From Bacteroidota bacterium (lineage in GTDB: Bacteria; Bacteroidota; Bacteroidia; 2-12-FULL-35-15), in contig JANYDQ010000151.1 in the NCBI GenBank assembly GCA_025363555.1, positions 1 through 51,343 of the forward strand: a stretch of DNA of 51,343 bases, given 5' to 3'. Below the pieces are notes generated by a model that worked only from the letters and a program-made list of their open reading frames with translations, had not been told where the DNA came from and searched no databases. Positions 8,763-17,908 of the stretch are shown one piece after another. A program made the translations under genes and the position numbers. The first letter of the stretch is position 1, and every line of letters starts with the position of its first letter.

Positions 8763-9197
8763 ATGAAAAAAACAATTTTATTATTAGCTATCGGGTTCGC
8801 AGCAATCACGGCTAATGCACAAAAAGTAAAAGAGGCAGATGTTCCTGCTGATGTAAAAAAAGCGTTTTCAACCAAGTATCCAACCGCAAAATTGAAAGGA
8901 TGGGAAAAAGAAAATGGTAATTTTGAAGCGGAGTTTAATTTAGACAAAGCGGAAATGTCGGTGTTGATAGATGCCAAAGCAAACATTGTGGAAACAGAAA
9001 CGGAGATTAAAGTGAGTGAGTTGCCAAAAGCAGTTACAGATTATTGCGCTAAACAATATGCAGGTAAAAAAATTAAGGAAGCTTCTAAAATTGTGGATGC
9101 AAAAGGTGCGACTACCTACGAGGCGGAGATTGAGAAAATGGATGTTCTGTTCGATTCGACAGGAAAATTTATTAAAGAATCGAAAGATAACGATTAA
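8763..9197 (+). CDS. Secreted PepSY-like domain protein
   Basis: The 144-residue product has a clear signal peptide (MKKTILLLAIGFAAITANAQ). Two tandem PepSY-like (beta-lactamase-inhibitor-like, PF11396 type) half-repeats follow: VPADVKKAFSTKYPTAKLKGWEK and then LPKAVTDYCAKQYAGKKI, each ending in a strand pair such as FEAEFNLDKAEMSVLIDAK. Proteins of this kind are periplasmic or cell-surface and their role is not established. The gene is monocistronic, with its own -7 element and an intrinsic terminator directly after it. Confidence 0.85.
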   Translation: MKKTILLLAIGFAAITANAQKVKEADVPADVKKAFSTKYPTAKLKGWEKENGNFEAEFNLDKAEMSVLIDAKANIVETETEIKVSELPKAVTDYCAKQYAGKKIKEASKIVDAKGATTYEAEIEKMDVLFDSTGKFIKESKDND

Positions 9198-9221
9198 AAA
9201 AATTATTGTTCTAAAAGAAAG

Positions 9222-9247
9222 GCAACCCTAAAAGGTTGCTTTTTTTT
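9222..9247 (+). terminator. Intrinsic terminator after the PepSY-like gene
   Basis: A GCAACC/GGTTGC stem with a 6-nt loop is followed by a run of eight T. It stands 25 bp after the stop codon and also separates the gene from the convergent response-regulator gene. Confidence 0.85.
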
Positions 9248-9261
9248 GCAAAAATAACTGC

Positions 9262-9954
9262 TTACTCCCTGATTAATTTATAAACCTCCTCTTCGTACAA
9301 ATTGCCGATTGGAATTTCTTTTCCTCCTACTGTCATTGTTTTTCCTTTTATATTCTCTATTCTTTTTATAGGAACAATAAAGGAGCGATGTACACGAATA
9401 AAATCTTTGGGCGCTAGTTTTTCAAACACTGTTTTCATGGTCATGCGGGTAGTTACGCGCTTGTTGTTTTCGAGATAGATACAAATGTAATCTCCGAGGG
9501 ATTCGATATAGAGAATTTCGGGAAAGGCAATTTTGATGAGGCTGTAATCGGCACGAACGTATATATACTGTGCTGTTGATGACGTTTTTTGATTCTGAAA
9601 ATTGTAAAATTCGTTTGCTTTATGAATGGCAACTTGAAACCGTTCGAAGGAAAAAGGTTTTAATAAAAAGTCGATAGCATGTAGGTTGAAACCATCGAGT
9701 GCGTATTTACTATGTGCAGTAGTAAAAATAACCATGGTGGTTTGTTCAATTGATTTATAAAAATCAATCCCCGACATTTTGGGCATGTTAATATCCAGGA
9801 ACAACAAATCTACAGGAAATTTGCGAAGGTATTTTTGTGCTTCTATTACTTTAGTAAACGTGCGTTCTAAACTTACAAGTTCAGATTTTCCGCAATACGA
9901 TTCAAGTATTTCGAGCGGCAAAGGTTCGTCATCAATTGCTATGGCTTTTATCAT
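9262..9954 (-). CDS. LytTR-family response regulator
   Basis: The 230-residue product has an N-terminal receiver domain (acidic IDDEP, phospho-acceptor Asp in LLFLDINMPKMSG, conserved Lys in FLLKPF). A LytTR DNA-binding domain follows at about 130-228, with ILYIESLGDYICIYLE and FIRVHRSFIVPIKRI. LytTR regulators bind paired direct repeats upstream of target operons, often for surface or secreted functions. The start overlaps the kinase stop by 4 bp (ATGA), so translation is coupled. The targets cannot be read from the sequence. Confidence 0.95.
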   Translation of the reverse strand: MIKAIAIDDEPLPLEILESYCGKSELVSLERTFTKVIEAQKYLRKFPVDLLFLDINMPKMSGIDFYKSIEQTTMVIFTTAHSKYALDGFNLHAIDFLLKPFSFERFQVAIHKANEFYNFQNQKTSSTAQYIYVRADYSLIKIAFPEILYIESLGDYICIYLENNKRVTTRMTMKTVFEKLAPKDFIRVHRSFIVPIKRIENIKGKTMTVGGKEIPIGNLYEEEVYKLIRE

Positions 9955-11003
9955 TTCCAGAAAATTATTAAGTGTACCTTGTAATAATGGTCGTCCTGTG
10001 TTATTTTTAATTTGTGTTTATTAGGATAAAGCAAATTTAAACGGCTTTTGGTAATTTCTATTCCAAATCCTGATTTTTCATTTATAACCTGGCTTAGTGT
10101 TACTTTATGGTTTTCTACAATCATTTGCAAACTGCCCTGGTTTATTTCAATACTGATTTGAATGTTGGAATTTTCATCGGGATTAACTCCGTATTTAAAA
10201 GCATTTTCGATAAAAGGAATTAAAATAATAGGAGCTATCTTTTCATCTCTTGTTCTTCCTTTTACCGTGTATTCCAATTTTATGCTTTTGTCTAACCTTA
10301 ATTTTTGAAGTTGAACATAGTTATTGATGTAAGTAATTTCTTTTTCCAAAGGCACAAATTTATTGGCAGATTCGGTAACAACATATCTCATCATGCCCGA
10401 TAATTTAAGCATGGCATCGGCTGTATTATCCGCATTTTCTTTTACCGCCAAGGCATAAATACTATTTAATGTATTGAACAAAAAATGAGGTTTTATTTGC
10501 GATTTCAGATATGATAATTCCACGTTGTGTTTTTCCTTTTCTGTTACCCTTAAATGATAATTGGTTCGGATGAACAAACTTATAAAAAATACCAGTAAAA
10601 ACAAAAATATATTTTCAGTATATATTATATGTGTATCAATGGGATAATTGTTTAGGGTATTTCCAGAATTGAGTGATTGAGTTAAAAAAAGTTGCTGGTG
10701 AATTTGAAAGTAGTAAGTTAAATAAATGAAAGCAGAGAAGAAAACGAGGGTTAAAAAAACGTAAATCCAATATTTCTTTTTAAAATAGATATAAGGCAAA
10801 AAGAGATAAATATTTAAAAAGAAATAAGCCAATAGCAAAAGGTAAATTACGAACTCCGACCTGTCGTGAGGATTATGCAGAAGGTCGGGCAGTACCACCA
10901 AATTTCCTGAAATGAATACATAAGGCAATGATAAAAAAGCGAGAATCCCTAGAAAACGCAGTAAATAGAATAAAAACTTGTTATCTATGAGCAATAAATT
11001 CAT
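9951..11003 (-). CDS. LytS-type sensor histidine kinase
   Basis: The 350-residue product begins with roughly four membrane helices grouped in the first 170 residues without a large extracytoplasmic domain. A His_kinase (PF06580) region follows, with the phospho-accepting His in SQIKPHFLFNTLNSIYAL, then an HATPase domain with PFIENAFKYGVN (N box) and the SGFGIEITKSRLNLLYP segment. It phosphorylates the downstream LytTR regulator, with which it overlaps by 4 bp. The short loops between helices suggest it senses something in or near the membrane. Confidence 0.93.
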   Translation of the reverse strand: MNLLLIDNKFLFYLLRFLGILAFLSLPYVFISGNLVVLPDLLHNPHDRSEFVIYLLLLAYFFLNIYLFLPYIYFKKKYWIYVFLTLVFFSAFIYLTYYFQIHQQLFLTQSLNSGNTLNNYPIDTHIIYTENIFLFLLVFFISLFIRTNYHLRVTEKEKHNVELSYLKSQIKPHFLFNTLNSIYALAVKENADNTADAMLKLSGMMRYVVTESANKFVPLEKEITYINNYVQLQKLRLDKSIKLEYTVKGRTRDEKIAPIILIPFIENAFKYGVNPDENSNIQISIEINQGSLQMIVENHKVTLSQVINEKSGFGIEITKSRLNLLYPNKHKLKITQDDHYYKVHLIIFWK

Positions 11004-11083
11004 GTGGTAAATATAAAAACTTACCCCATGTTTGAAAAAACAATGAGATGAGGGACCCGATAATTGCGATGATTTTTAAAAGC

Positions 11084-11117
11084 AAAAAAAAGAACATTGA
11101 AAACAATGTTCTTTTTT
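11084..11117 (-). terminator. Intrinsic terminator after the lipoprotein gene
   Basis: AAAGAACATTG and CAATGTTCTTT form an 11-bp stem around an AAAA loop, with A runs on the left and T runs on the right. On the minus strand it ends the lipoprotein transcript 24 bp after its stop, before the kinase promoter. It would also work in the opposite direction. Confidence 0.8.
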
Positions 11118-11140
11118 ATAGTGAATTTGTAATTTCAGTA

Positions 11141-12151
11141 TTAATTCTTAATGGGTATCATTCCGCGAACACCCATATCAACAACATAATCTCCACGTAG
11201 AGGTTGATAATATCCATCAGCAACAGTTTCGTGCCATTCAAAACTGTGATTAATGGAAAGGGATACAGTTATTATAATATCTTGAGTTTCGGAGCCGGTT
11301 ATCACCAAAGGTGAATTAGTTTGAGACAAATCCACAAACTGACCTGTTACTAAACAACTTCCTGCGGGAATAGGGGAGTTGGTAAAATTAGGATTAGGAA
11401 CTGTTGTAGCCCCTGCAGGGCATTGCCCATCAGCAAAATAATTGGTTCCTAACACGTTTGTTTCAAATCCCCAATATCCTTGTAAATGATTACCTGGTCC
11501 GCCTGCTGCGGAACCGGGAGCATGGTCATGCCCATTTATTTTATATCCTGTAATGTATGTCTTATACCCAATGAAAGAGGCTAAAGTACCAGTTCCTAAT
11601 TGGTTTCCGGGTATTTGTTGTGATTTGTAAGTAATGTTATAATTCTGTTCAGCAAGTGAAACCCGGAGCCATTTATACGTTCCGGGCGTAATCGTACTTA
11701 ATTTTTTTGCAAAAAACACAACACCGTCTCCGGTAACAGTAGAGGCGCAATAATCTATTGCAGCAGAAGTGTCGGTGGTGGTTGATCCGGCATGAGTAGT
11801 AGGTCCAACATATAATACTTGTCCATGACCTACCGGGTCAAAATCTCCTGCCAATTCAATATAATGCTGGCTGATGGTAAAATTACGTGGGTTTTGTGCA
11901 GCATTGCCAGTACCTATCGGTGCATTGCCACCTATGTTGTTTAATCTTTGTTGTGTACTGTCGAATTTGAATTTAAAAATTAAATTCGGACCTGTTCCCG
12001 GGGTAAAAGAATTAGCGGGTGTGCATGTGCTGCTTGATATTGGTGGTGTGGTGGTTGCAGGGGTGTCTTCCTGGGGCTTTTTACAAGAGTTGAATGCCAA
12101 AACAACTCCTATTGTAAGTGTTAAAGTAGAAATGATTTTAAAGTTTTTCAT
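11141..12151 (-). CDS. Putative outer-surface lipoprotein of unknown function
   Basis: The 336-residue product has a lipoprotein signal peptide with lipobox LAFNSC, followed by KKPQEDTPATTTPP, a flexible acidic/proline tether typical of surface lipoproteins. The rest is rich in G, T, N and aromatic residues with many predicted strands. Two HDHAP/GHDHAP-like histidine patches and several cysteines (CTPAN, DYCAS, GQCPAG, SCLVTG) suggest a folded extracellular beta domain, possibly disulfide-bonded. I do not recognise the family. It is monocistronic, with its own -7 element and terminator, and is divergent from a T9SS cargo gene. Confidence 0.8.
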   Translation of the reverse strand: MKNFKIISTLTLTIGVVLAFNSCKKPQEDTPATTTPPISSSTCTPANSFTPGTGPNLIFKFKFDSTQQRLNNIGGNAPIGTGNAAQNPRNFTISQHYIELAGDFDPVGHGQVLYVGPTTHAGSTTTDTSAAIDYCASTVTGDGVVFFAKKLSTITPGTYKWLRVSLAEQNYNITYKSQQIPGNQLGTGTLASFIGYKTYITGYKINGHDHAPGSAAGGPGNHLQGYWGFETNVLGTNYFADGQCPAGATTVPNPNFTNSPIPAGSCLVTGQFVDLSQTNSPLVITGSETQDIIITVSLSINHSFEWHETVADGYYQPLRGDYVVDMGVRGMIPIKN

Positions 12152-12182
12152 CGGGCGATTATTGTTTTGTTAATTATTTATG

Positions 12183-12190
12183 CAAAAGTA
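12183..12190 (-). promoter_or_regulatory. Predicted -7 element (TACTTTTG) for the lipoprotein gene
   Basis: The plus strand reads CAAAAGTA, an exact minus-strand TAnnTTTG match 31 bp before the start codon, in the divergent intergenic region with the T9SS cargo gene. Confidence 0.5.
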
Positions 12191-12235
12191 TGAATTTTAA
12201 TTCAGATATTTACAATCGAAAAAATCTATCTACCT

Positions 12236-13321
12236 ATGAAAAAAATTACGCTCATTGCCTTTGGTTTATTAACTTTCACAACTATAAAGGCTCAAATTAC
12301 CATAACACATAATGATATGCCAAATGCAGGAGATTCTGTATTAGTGAGTATTACCAATACTATTGGCAGCATTGACCAAACTTTAACTGGTGCCAATTAC
12401 ACTTGGGATTATTCTACATTAACTTATAATAGTCAGCAGCAAGTGAAGTTTGACAGTCCTTTTTCTTTCCCTTCCGTTTTTGCTCTCCTGTTCAGTGTTC
12501 TAAATACTTCTTATGGTAGAGAGAACAGAAACCTTACCAGCATTCCGGGAGGTACAGTAACAGCAGCCTACGATTTTCTGAAAGAATCAAATACTGCTTT
12601 AAAACAAGTGGGGTCGGGGCTTACCATTAACGGTGCCCCCATTCCTTTTTATTACACACCAAACGATTACATTTATAGATTTCCTATGAATTATATGAAT
12701 ACCGATTCGTGCAATTATCAATATTCATTAACCATTCCAACTATTGGAGATTATGGAGAAACAGGACACAGGGTTAATTTAGTAGATGGTTGGGGAACTT
12801 TAATTACACCCCTTTCCACTTATCAAACTTTGCGGGTTAAGTCTGTTATTACCAGTACCGATACACTTTACAATTCGACCTTTATGTTTGGTTTAACTAT
12901 TCCCCGCCCTAATCGCGTTGAATATAAATGGTTGGCAACAGCAAAACAAATTCCTGTTTTGGAAATTGATGCCAATGTTTTAGGAGGCAATGAAACAATA
13001 ACTAATGTTCAATACCAGGATGTGGCGCAAACTGTAGGAATTGCAGAAAACACTTCTCCTGATTTCAATTTTGGGATTTTCCCAAATCCATGCGAAGATA
13101 TAGCTATATTGAAATACAATTTATCATCCGCTTCAAATGTAAAAATTACAATCACAGATGTTTTGGGAAAAATAGTTTCTATAATTGCTGATGAAAACGA
13201 AACAGCAAGTACTTATTTTAAAACAATAAACAGTAAAGAATTACACTTGAACAAAGGTATTTATTTTGTGACAATTAAATCGAATAATGCAAGCGGAGTT
13301 CAGAAATTAATTGTTCAGTAA
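12236..13321 (+). CDS. T9SS type A sorting-domain secreted protein
   Basis: The 361-residue product has a signal peptide (MKKITLIAFGLLTFTTIKAQ). A middle region of about 250 residues is strand-rich and has no family I recognise. The last 80 residues form a type IX sorting domain: FGIFPNPCEDIAILKYNL, then VKITITDVLGKIV, then NKGIYFVTIKSNN and the KLIVQ end. T9SS cargo crosses the outer membrane and the sorting domain is cleaved off, often with attachment to the surface. The gene is divergent from the lipoprotein gene and ends at a strong bidirectional terminator. Confidence 0.9.
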   Translation: MKKITLIAFGLLTFTTIKAQITITHNDMPNAGDSVLVSITNTIGSIDQTLTGANYTWDYSTLTYNSQQQVKFDSPFSFPSVFALLFSVLNTSYGRENRNLTSIPGGTVTAAYDFLKESNTALKQVGSGLTINGAPIPFYYTPNDYIYRFPMNYMNTDSCNYQYSLTIPTIGDYGETGHRVNLVDGWGTLITPLSTYQTLRVKSVITSTDTLYNSTFMFGLTIPRPNRVEYKWLATAKQIPVLEIDANVLGGNETITNVQYQDVAQTVGIAENTSPDFNFGIFPNPCEDIAILKYNLSSASNVKITITDVLGKIVSIIADENETASTYFKTINSKELHLNKGIYFVTIKSNNASGVQKLIVQ

Positions 13322-13325
13322 ATTA

Positions 13326-13358
13326 AAGGGTTCCACCTTTAAAAAAGGTGGAACCCTT
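13326..13358. terminator. Bidirectional terminator between the T9SS cargo and acyltransferase genes
   Basis: AAGGGTTCCACCTTT and AAAGGTGGAACCCTT make a perfect 15-bp stem around a 3-nt loop. It serves two convergent genes, and its right arm overlaps the acyltransferase stop codon by 2 bp. Confidence 0.85.
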
Positions 13359-14511
13359 ATGCCTTTCCACCAAACCTTTCTTTCATCCTTAAAAAGAACA
13401 TTTCAAAATAATTATAACTCCACATGGCAACCAGGCAAGTTGCAAAAAAAGAAGTTATGGTTATACTTATAAACCCGAATTTATTTATTCGTGAAATATC
13501 GAACTTAATTAAATGGAGTGAAAACAGGATAACAAAGAAAACAACCATGTGGTAGCAATACATTCCATACGTATATTTTCCAATGGATGAAATAAATCGG
13601 AACCTGCTTATTTTATAAAAAGAATGTTCCGCAAAGTTTTGCTCTATAATAATGAAAGCAAAAAAGGCAGCAATAATCACCGGAACAAACGAAGCAACCA
13701 ACACATAATGAACTCCGAATTTCCAGGTGTATAAACGAAGAGGAATTATTGCGAAACCGATGATGTACATTAACAGTATAGCATATTTTGGAATTGTTTT
13801 TACCCGGTTAATAAATTTTTCTTTCGCTGACATAAATGCAATTACTGCACCCATAGCCAGGTAAGTAACACAGGATAAAGAATTAAAATGTATTTTCATT
13901 GCATTGCCTCCAGTAAAAAAATACCGAAAACCGATGGAACCAACTATGATAAGCATAAACGAGAGAAGTAGATATTTTTTGGGAACGAAAGCAATTACAA
14001 GAGGCCAGAAAATGTAGAATTGCTCTTCAACCGAAACAGACCACAACACGCCTACAATAACATTCGTTATTCCATTTCTTAAATAATCTATATTGCCGGT
14101 GAAGGTAAAGTAATACCATTTATTAAGCATTGAGGTAGAAATATCAACAGGAAAACTCACCGGAATTTGATTCTTAGCTAACGGAATGACATATAAACCC
14201 AACAGTACAATTAAATAATAAAGCGGAAATATTCGCAGTACGCGCCTGATGTAAAAGTTTTTTATATTTATCTTCCCGTTTGCCGCTTTTTCTTTCAGCA
14301 ATAAATAAGTAATCAAAAAACCACTTAATACAAAAAAAAAACTTACTCCCATATCTCCATTCTTTAAAAAATTTTCACTCATAAAAACGAAATGTTTTTC
14401 AGAATTATAATATCCCAAACATACCATTGCATGATTAATAAATACAGCAAAGAATGCAAAAAACCTCAATCCATCCAGGTTAGGGAAAAATGTAGTTGTT
14501 AATTCTTTCAT
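13357..14511 (-). CDS. Acyltransferase family 3 membrane protein (OafA/Nod-type)
   Basis: The product is about 384 residues from the ATG at 14511; the ORF-track start at 14535 is a TTG and adds only eight residues. It has about ten membrane helices. The family signature FPNLDGLRFFAFFAVFINH contains the conserved catalytic-site His. GDMGVSFFFVLSGFLITY and FYIRRVLRIFPLYYLIVL supply the Arg-rich loop. These enzymes transfer acetyl or other acyl groups onto surface sugars such as O-antigen or exopolysaccharide. It stands alone, convergent with the T9SS cargo gene; the acceptor is unknown. Confidence 0.93.
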   Translation of the reverse strand: MKELTTTFFPNLDGLRFFAFFAVFINHAMVCLGYYNSEKHFVFMSENFLKNGDMGVSFFFVLSGFLITYLLLKEKAANGKINIKNFYIRRVLRIFPLYYLIVLLGLYVIPLAKNQIPVSFPVDISTSMLNKWYYFTFTGNIDYLRNGITNVIVGVLWSVSVEEQFYIFWPLVIAFVPKKYLLLSFMLIIVGSIGFRYFFTGGNAMKIHFNSLSCVTYLAMGAVIAFMSAKEKFINRVKTIPKYAILLMYIIGFAIIPLRLYTWKFGVHYVLVASFVPVIIAAFFAFIIIEQNFAEHSFYKISRFRFISSIGKYTYGMYCYHMVVFFVILFSLHLIKFDISRINKFGFISITITSFFATCLVAMWSYNYFEMFFLRMKERFGGKA

Positions 14512-14625
14512 TGACGGAAAAAAAATTGTCCGCAATTTATTACTTTTTCTGATTGATAACGAAATTACTTCACTTGTGCATTTCTATATTAATCGTAAAT
14601 TCGCACCTCCAAAAAATAAATATAT

Positions 14626-15696
14626 ATGGCAAAATTTCATTCGTTAAAGATTAGTGATATAGTTAAAGAAACTGCCGATGCTGTTTCTGTGGGTTTCGAA
14701 GTTCCTGAAAATTTAAAACAGGAATATCAGCACAAACACGGGCAATACCTTACTCTTAAAATGTCTATAAATGGAGAAGAGTTGAGGCGTTCATATTCTA
14801 TATGCAGCAGTCCGGTGGCGGAAAACCAACTTCGGGTTGCCATTAAAAAAGTGAAAGACGGGAGAGTATCTACCTATATAAACACTTCGCTTAAAGTGGG
14901 GGATATGATAGAAGTGATGACTCCAATGGGTACTTTTTTTACAGAAATGAATCCCTCCAATAAAAAGAAATACATATTGTTTGCAGGCGGTAGTGGCATT
15001 ACTCCTATGTTTTCCATTTTAAAAACAGTATTGAAAGCAGAACCGATGAGCTCCATTATTTTGTTTTATGGTAACAACGATGAGTCGTCCATCATTTTTC
15101 AGAAACAAATAGAAGTGCTTGCACTTGCTAATTCGGACCGGTTGAATGTAGTTCATATTTTAAATTCAGCCCCTGCCAACCACCCTCCGTTGTTGCAGGG
15201 AATGATGAGTAAAGAAAAGAACATTTCATTGGTTCAAAATTATGTAAACGTTAACGATTCAAACGAATATTTTATTTGCGGACCGGGACCAATGATGGAA
15301 AATGTGGTGGCGGCTTTAAAAGAATTAAAAATTAATGAAAACCAAATTCACATCGAATATTTTACTGCTCCCGTAAATGCGGATGAAATAAAACCAATAG
15401 TAAACGAAGTTGCAGGTGCTTCCGCTACCATTATTATAGATGGTGACGAACATGAAGTGGTGATGGAAAAAGGAGAATCTGTTCTGGAAGCTGCCTTGCG
15501 AATAGGCTTGGATGCCCCTTATGCGTGCCAGGGTGGTTCTTGCTGCACCTGCCGTGCCCTGCTTGAAAACGGCAAAGTAGAAATGACCGTGAATTACGCT
15601 CTTTCCGCTTCCGAAGTAAAACAGGGATATATACTTACCTGCCAAAGCCATCCTACCACCCCCATCGTTAGGGTAAATTACGACAAAGGTCTGTAA
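14626..15696 (+). CDS. PaaE-like NAD(P)H:2Fe-2S ferredoxin reductase
   Basis: The 356-residue product has an FAD-binding domain with LRRSYSICSSP, an NAD(P)-binding domain with FAGGSGITPMFSIL and FICGPGPMM, and a C-terminal plant-type 2Fe-2S ferredoxin domain with CQGGSCCTC and a last Cys in ILTCQSHP. This is the arrangement of PaaE, the reductase of phenylacetyl-CoA epoxidase. No paaABCD genes are in the window, and Bacteroidota often carry such a reductase alone, probably feeding electrons to a desaturase or hydroxylase. The domain call is secure; the physiological partner is not. Confidence 0.9.
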   Translation: MAKFHSLKISDIVKETADAVSVGFEVPENLKQEYQHKHGQYLTLKMSINGEELRRSYSICSSPVAENQLRVAIKKVKDGRVSTYINTSLKVGDMIEVMTPMGTFFTEMNPSNKKKYILFAGGSGITPMFSILKTVLKAEPMSSIILFYGNNDESSIIFQKQIEVLALANSDRLNVVHILNSAPANHPPLLQGMMSKEKNISLVQNYVNVNDSNEYFICGPGPMMENVVAALKELKINENQIHIEYFTAPVNADEIKPIVNEVAGASATIIIDGDEHEVVMEKGESVLEAALRIGLDAPYACQGGSCCTCRALLENGKVEMTVNYALSASEVKQGYILTCQSHPTTPIVRVNYDKGL

Positions 15697-15814
15697 CATT
15701 TAAAGTTAAAAAGTAAAGGTATATGTATTGAGCGATAACAAAATGATATGTTCGAAATTTTAAAGGTTTGTTTCCTGTAAAAAAAATAAAATAACGCTTC
15801 CCCAACTTTTTATC

Positions 15815-15822
15815 TATCTTTG
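15815..15822 (+). promoter_or_regulatory. Predicted -7 element (TATCTTTG) for pyrR
   Basis: This is an exact TAnnTTTG match 10 bp before the pyrR start, implying a very short leader. I saw no PyrR-type attenuator between it and the gene. Confidence 0.5.
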
Positions 15823-15832
15823 TCTCCTGAAT

Positions 15833-16369
15833 ATGATGAAGCCACGAATCATTTTAGACAGCAAGCACTTTGAAATCACGGTTACCCGGCTTTGCTATCA
15901 ATTAATTGAAGTTCACAACGACTTTTCGAATACCGTTATCATTGGTCTTCAACCCCGCGGAATATTCCTCGCAAAAAGAATTCAAAAAAAACTTTCTGAA
16001 ATTTTAAAGAAAAAAGACATCAAGTGCGGAAGTCTTGATATTACCTTTTATCGCGATGATTTTAGAAAAAGAGAATTGGTGCCAACTGCAACAGATATAA
16101 ATTTTATTATTGAAGATAAAAATGTGGTAATGGTGGACGATGTACTATTTACCGGCAGAACGATCAGGGCGGGATTAGATGCCATGCTTGCTTTTGGAAG
16201 ACCGAATGATGTTGAATTATTAGTTTTGATAGACAGAAGATTGAGCAGGCATTTGCCCATACAAGCCAAATACATAGGCAAAACCATAGATTCTATTGCT
16301 TCTGAAAAAGTGAAAGTGGAATGGAAAGAAAGCGATGGAGAGGATAAGGTAACGTTAATGAATTTTTGA
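15833..16369 (+). CDS. pyrR: PyrR bifunctional regulator / uracil phosphoribosyltransferase
   Basis: The 178-residue product has the type I phosphoribosyltransferase fold. NVVMVDDVLFTGRTIRAG is the PRPP-binding loop, IIGLQPRGIFLAKRI the N-terminal part and VLIDRRLSRHLPIQAKYIG the PyrR-specific segment. In Bacillus PyrR binds pyr mRNA and causes attenuation when UMP is high. Here the leader looks too short for that, so control, if any, may act at the 161-bp gap before pyrB. Two adjacent ATGs (15833 and 15836) both fit. Confidence 0.95.
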   Translation: MMKPRIILDSKHFEITVTRLCYQLIEVHNDFSNTVIIGLQPRGIFLAKRIQKKLSEILKKKDIKCGSLDITFYRDDFRKRELVPTATDINFIIEDKNVVMVDDVLFTGRTIRAGLDAMLAFGRPNDVELLVLIDRRLSRHLPIQAKYIGKTIDSIASEKVKVEWKESDGEDKVTLMNF

Positions 16370-16530
16370 TTGATAGAAATAGAGAATGATAAAAATTGAA
16401 GATGTAAGGAATTAGGTTAAATGGAGAATTTGAAAAGTAATATAAAAGAAGTAAATAACTTTAATTCCCCATTTCTCAAAATCACCAACTCTGCAATTCT
16501 CAAAATCACAAAATCACTAATAATAAAAAG

Positions 16531-17454
16531 ATGAGTAACCTAAGTACAAAACATTTACTTGGAATAAAAGAACTTACTGCTGCTGACATTAATTTAATAT
16601 TAAACACAGCAGATAGTTTCAAAGAAGTCATCAATCGCCCTATTAAAAAAGTTCCTTCATTAAGAGATATTACCATTGCCAATTTGTTTTTTGAAAATTC
16701 TACCAGGACCAAACTTTCTTTTGAATTAGCCGAAAAAAGATTAAGTGCTGATGTAATCAATTTTTCCTCTTCCTCTTCCTCTGTAAAAAAAGGTGAAACC
16801 TTAATTGATACAGTAAATAATATTCTTGCTATGAAAGTGGATATGGTGGTAATGCGCCACCCCAACCCGGGAGCAGCAGTTTTTCTTTCCAAACATGTAG
16901 ATGCTAAAATTGTGAATGCCGGTGACGGTGCTCATGAACACCCTACCCAAGCGCTTTTAGATGCATTTTCCATAAATGAAAAATTAGGAAACATTAAAGG
17001 AAAAAAGATAGTGATTGTTGGTGATATACTTCATTCCAGGGTGGCGCTTTCCAATATATTTTGTTTGCAAAAACTAGGCGCAGAAGTAATGGTTTGCGGA
17101 CCAACCACCTTAATTCCTAAATACATTGCTTCTTTGGGTGTAAAAGTAGGGCACAATTTACGCGAAGCACTCGAATGGTGTGATGTGGCAAATATGTTGA
17201 GAATACAATTGGAAAGGCAGGAAATAAAATACTTTCCTTCTTTAAGGGAATACACTATGTTATACGGATTAAACAAAGAATTACTGAATTCATTGTCTAA
17301 AAAAATAATAGTAATGCACCCCGGACCAATAAACAGGGGAGTGGAAATAACTTCTGATGTGGCAGACAGCGACCAGAGCATTATCCTGGAACAGGTGGAA
17401 AATGGCGTGGCCGTGAGAATGGCTGTATTGTTTTTACTGGCAGGAAGAGTTTAG
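16531..17454 (+). CDS. pyrB: Aspartate carbamoyltransferase catalytic subunit
   Basis: The 307-residue product condenses carbamoyl phosphate with aspartate in de novo pyrimidine synthesis. Family motifs are intact: NSTRTKLSFELAEKRL, VMRHPNPGAA, HEHPTQALLDAFSI and VMHPGPINRGVEI. It follows pyrR by 161 bp on the same strand. That gap holds a repeated TTCTCAAAATCAC but no clear hairpin. No pyrI regulatory subunit is nearby, so the enzyme is probably an unregulated trimer. Confidence 0.97.
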   Translation: MSNLSTKHLLGIKELTAADINLILNTADSFKEVINRPIKKVPSLRDITIANLFFENSTRTKLSFELAEKRLSADVINFSSSSSSVKKGETLIDTVNNILAMKVDMVVMRHPNPGAAVFLSKHVDAKIVNAGDGAHEHPTQALLDAFSINEKLGNIKGKKIVIVGDILHSRVALSNIFCLQKLGAEVMVCGPTTLIPKYIASLGVKVGHNLREALEWCDVANMLRIQLERQEIKYFPSLREYTMLYGLNKELLNSLSKKIIVMHPGPINRGVEITSDVADSDQSIILEQVENGVAVRMAVLFLLAGRV

Positions 17455-17515
17455 TTTTACATTCTCTTTTTACAATCAGGAAATATTTTTTTTAGTTTTA
17501 TAACGAAAGTTTGCC

Positions 17516-17523
17516 TACATTTG
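17516..17523 (+). promoter_or_regulatory. Predicted -7 element (TACATTTG) for the STAS gene
   Basis: This is an exact TAnnTTTG match 18 bp before the ATG at 17542, suggesting that the STAS-rnz-lpxD run has its own start. Confidence 0.45.
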
Positions 17524-17541
17524 CTCAAACATTTTAAAATC

Positions 17542-17889
17542 ATGAACTTCCAAATAGAAAAAACCGATAAGTACGCAGTGATAAAAGTGCAGGTAGAAAA
17601 GCTTGACAGTAACATTGCTCCTTCGTTAAAATCAGAGTTAGTAGTGTTAAACACAGATGGTATAAAAAACATTATCATTGATTTAACGTTAACCCGTTAT
17701 TGCGATTCTTCAGGGCTGTCTGCCATTCTTGTTGCAAACAGATTGTGCAGAAACAGCCAGGGAACCTTTGTACTGACAGGTTTGCAGGATGCTGTAAAAA
17801 AACTAATCTCCATCTCGCAATTAGATACAATTTTAACTATTACCAATAGTTTAACTGAAGCCGACACTGTATTTGTATCCCAAGTTTGA
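17542..17889 (+). CDS. STAS-domain anti-sigma factor antagonist
   Basis: The product is 115 residues from the ATG at 17542; the ORF-track start at 17521 is a TTG seven codons earlier. It has the SpoIIAA fold throughout: KYAVIKVQVEKLD, NIIIDLTLTRYCDSSGLSAIL with the phosphorylatable Ser in the DSSG loop, then VLTGLQDAVKKLISI. Such proteins free sigma factors or output modules by binding partner kinases. No kinase or phosphatase partner lies nearby. It precedes rnz by 19 bp, an arrangement I recall from other Bacteroidota. Confidence 0.9.
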   Translation: MNFQIEKTDKYAVIKVQVEKLDSNIAPSLKSELVVLNTDGIKNIIIDLTLTRYCDSSGLSAILVANRLCRNSQGTFVLTGLQDAVKKLISISQLDTILTITNSLTEADTVFVSQV

Positions 17890-17908
17890 TAGCATCTCCA
17901 TTTAGCGA

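Noticed and set aside
15697-15832. PyrR attenuator upstream of pyrR
   Set aside because: No antiterminator/terminator pair or PyrR-binding loop was seen, and the predicted promoter leaves too short a leader.
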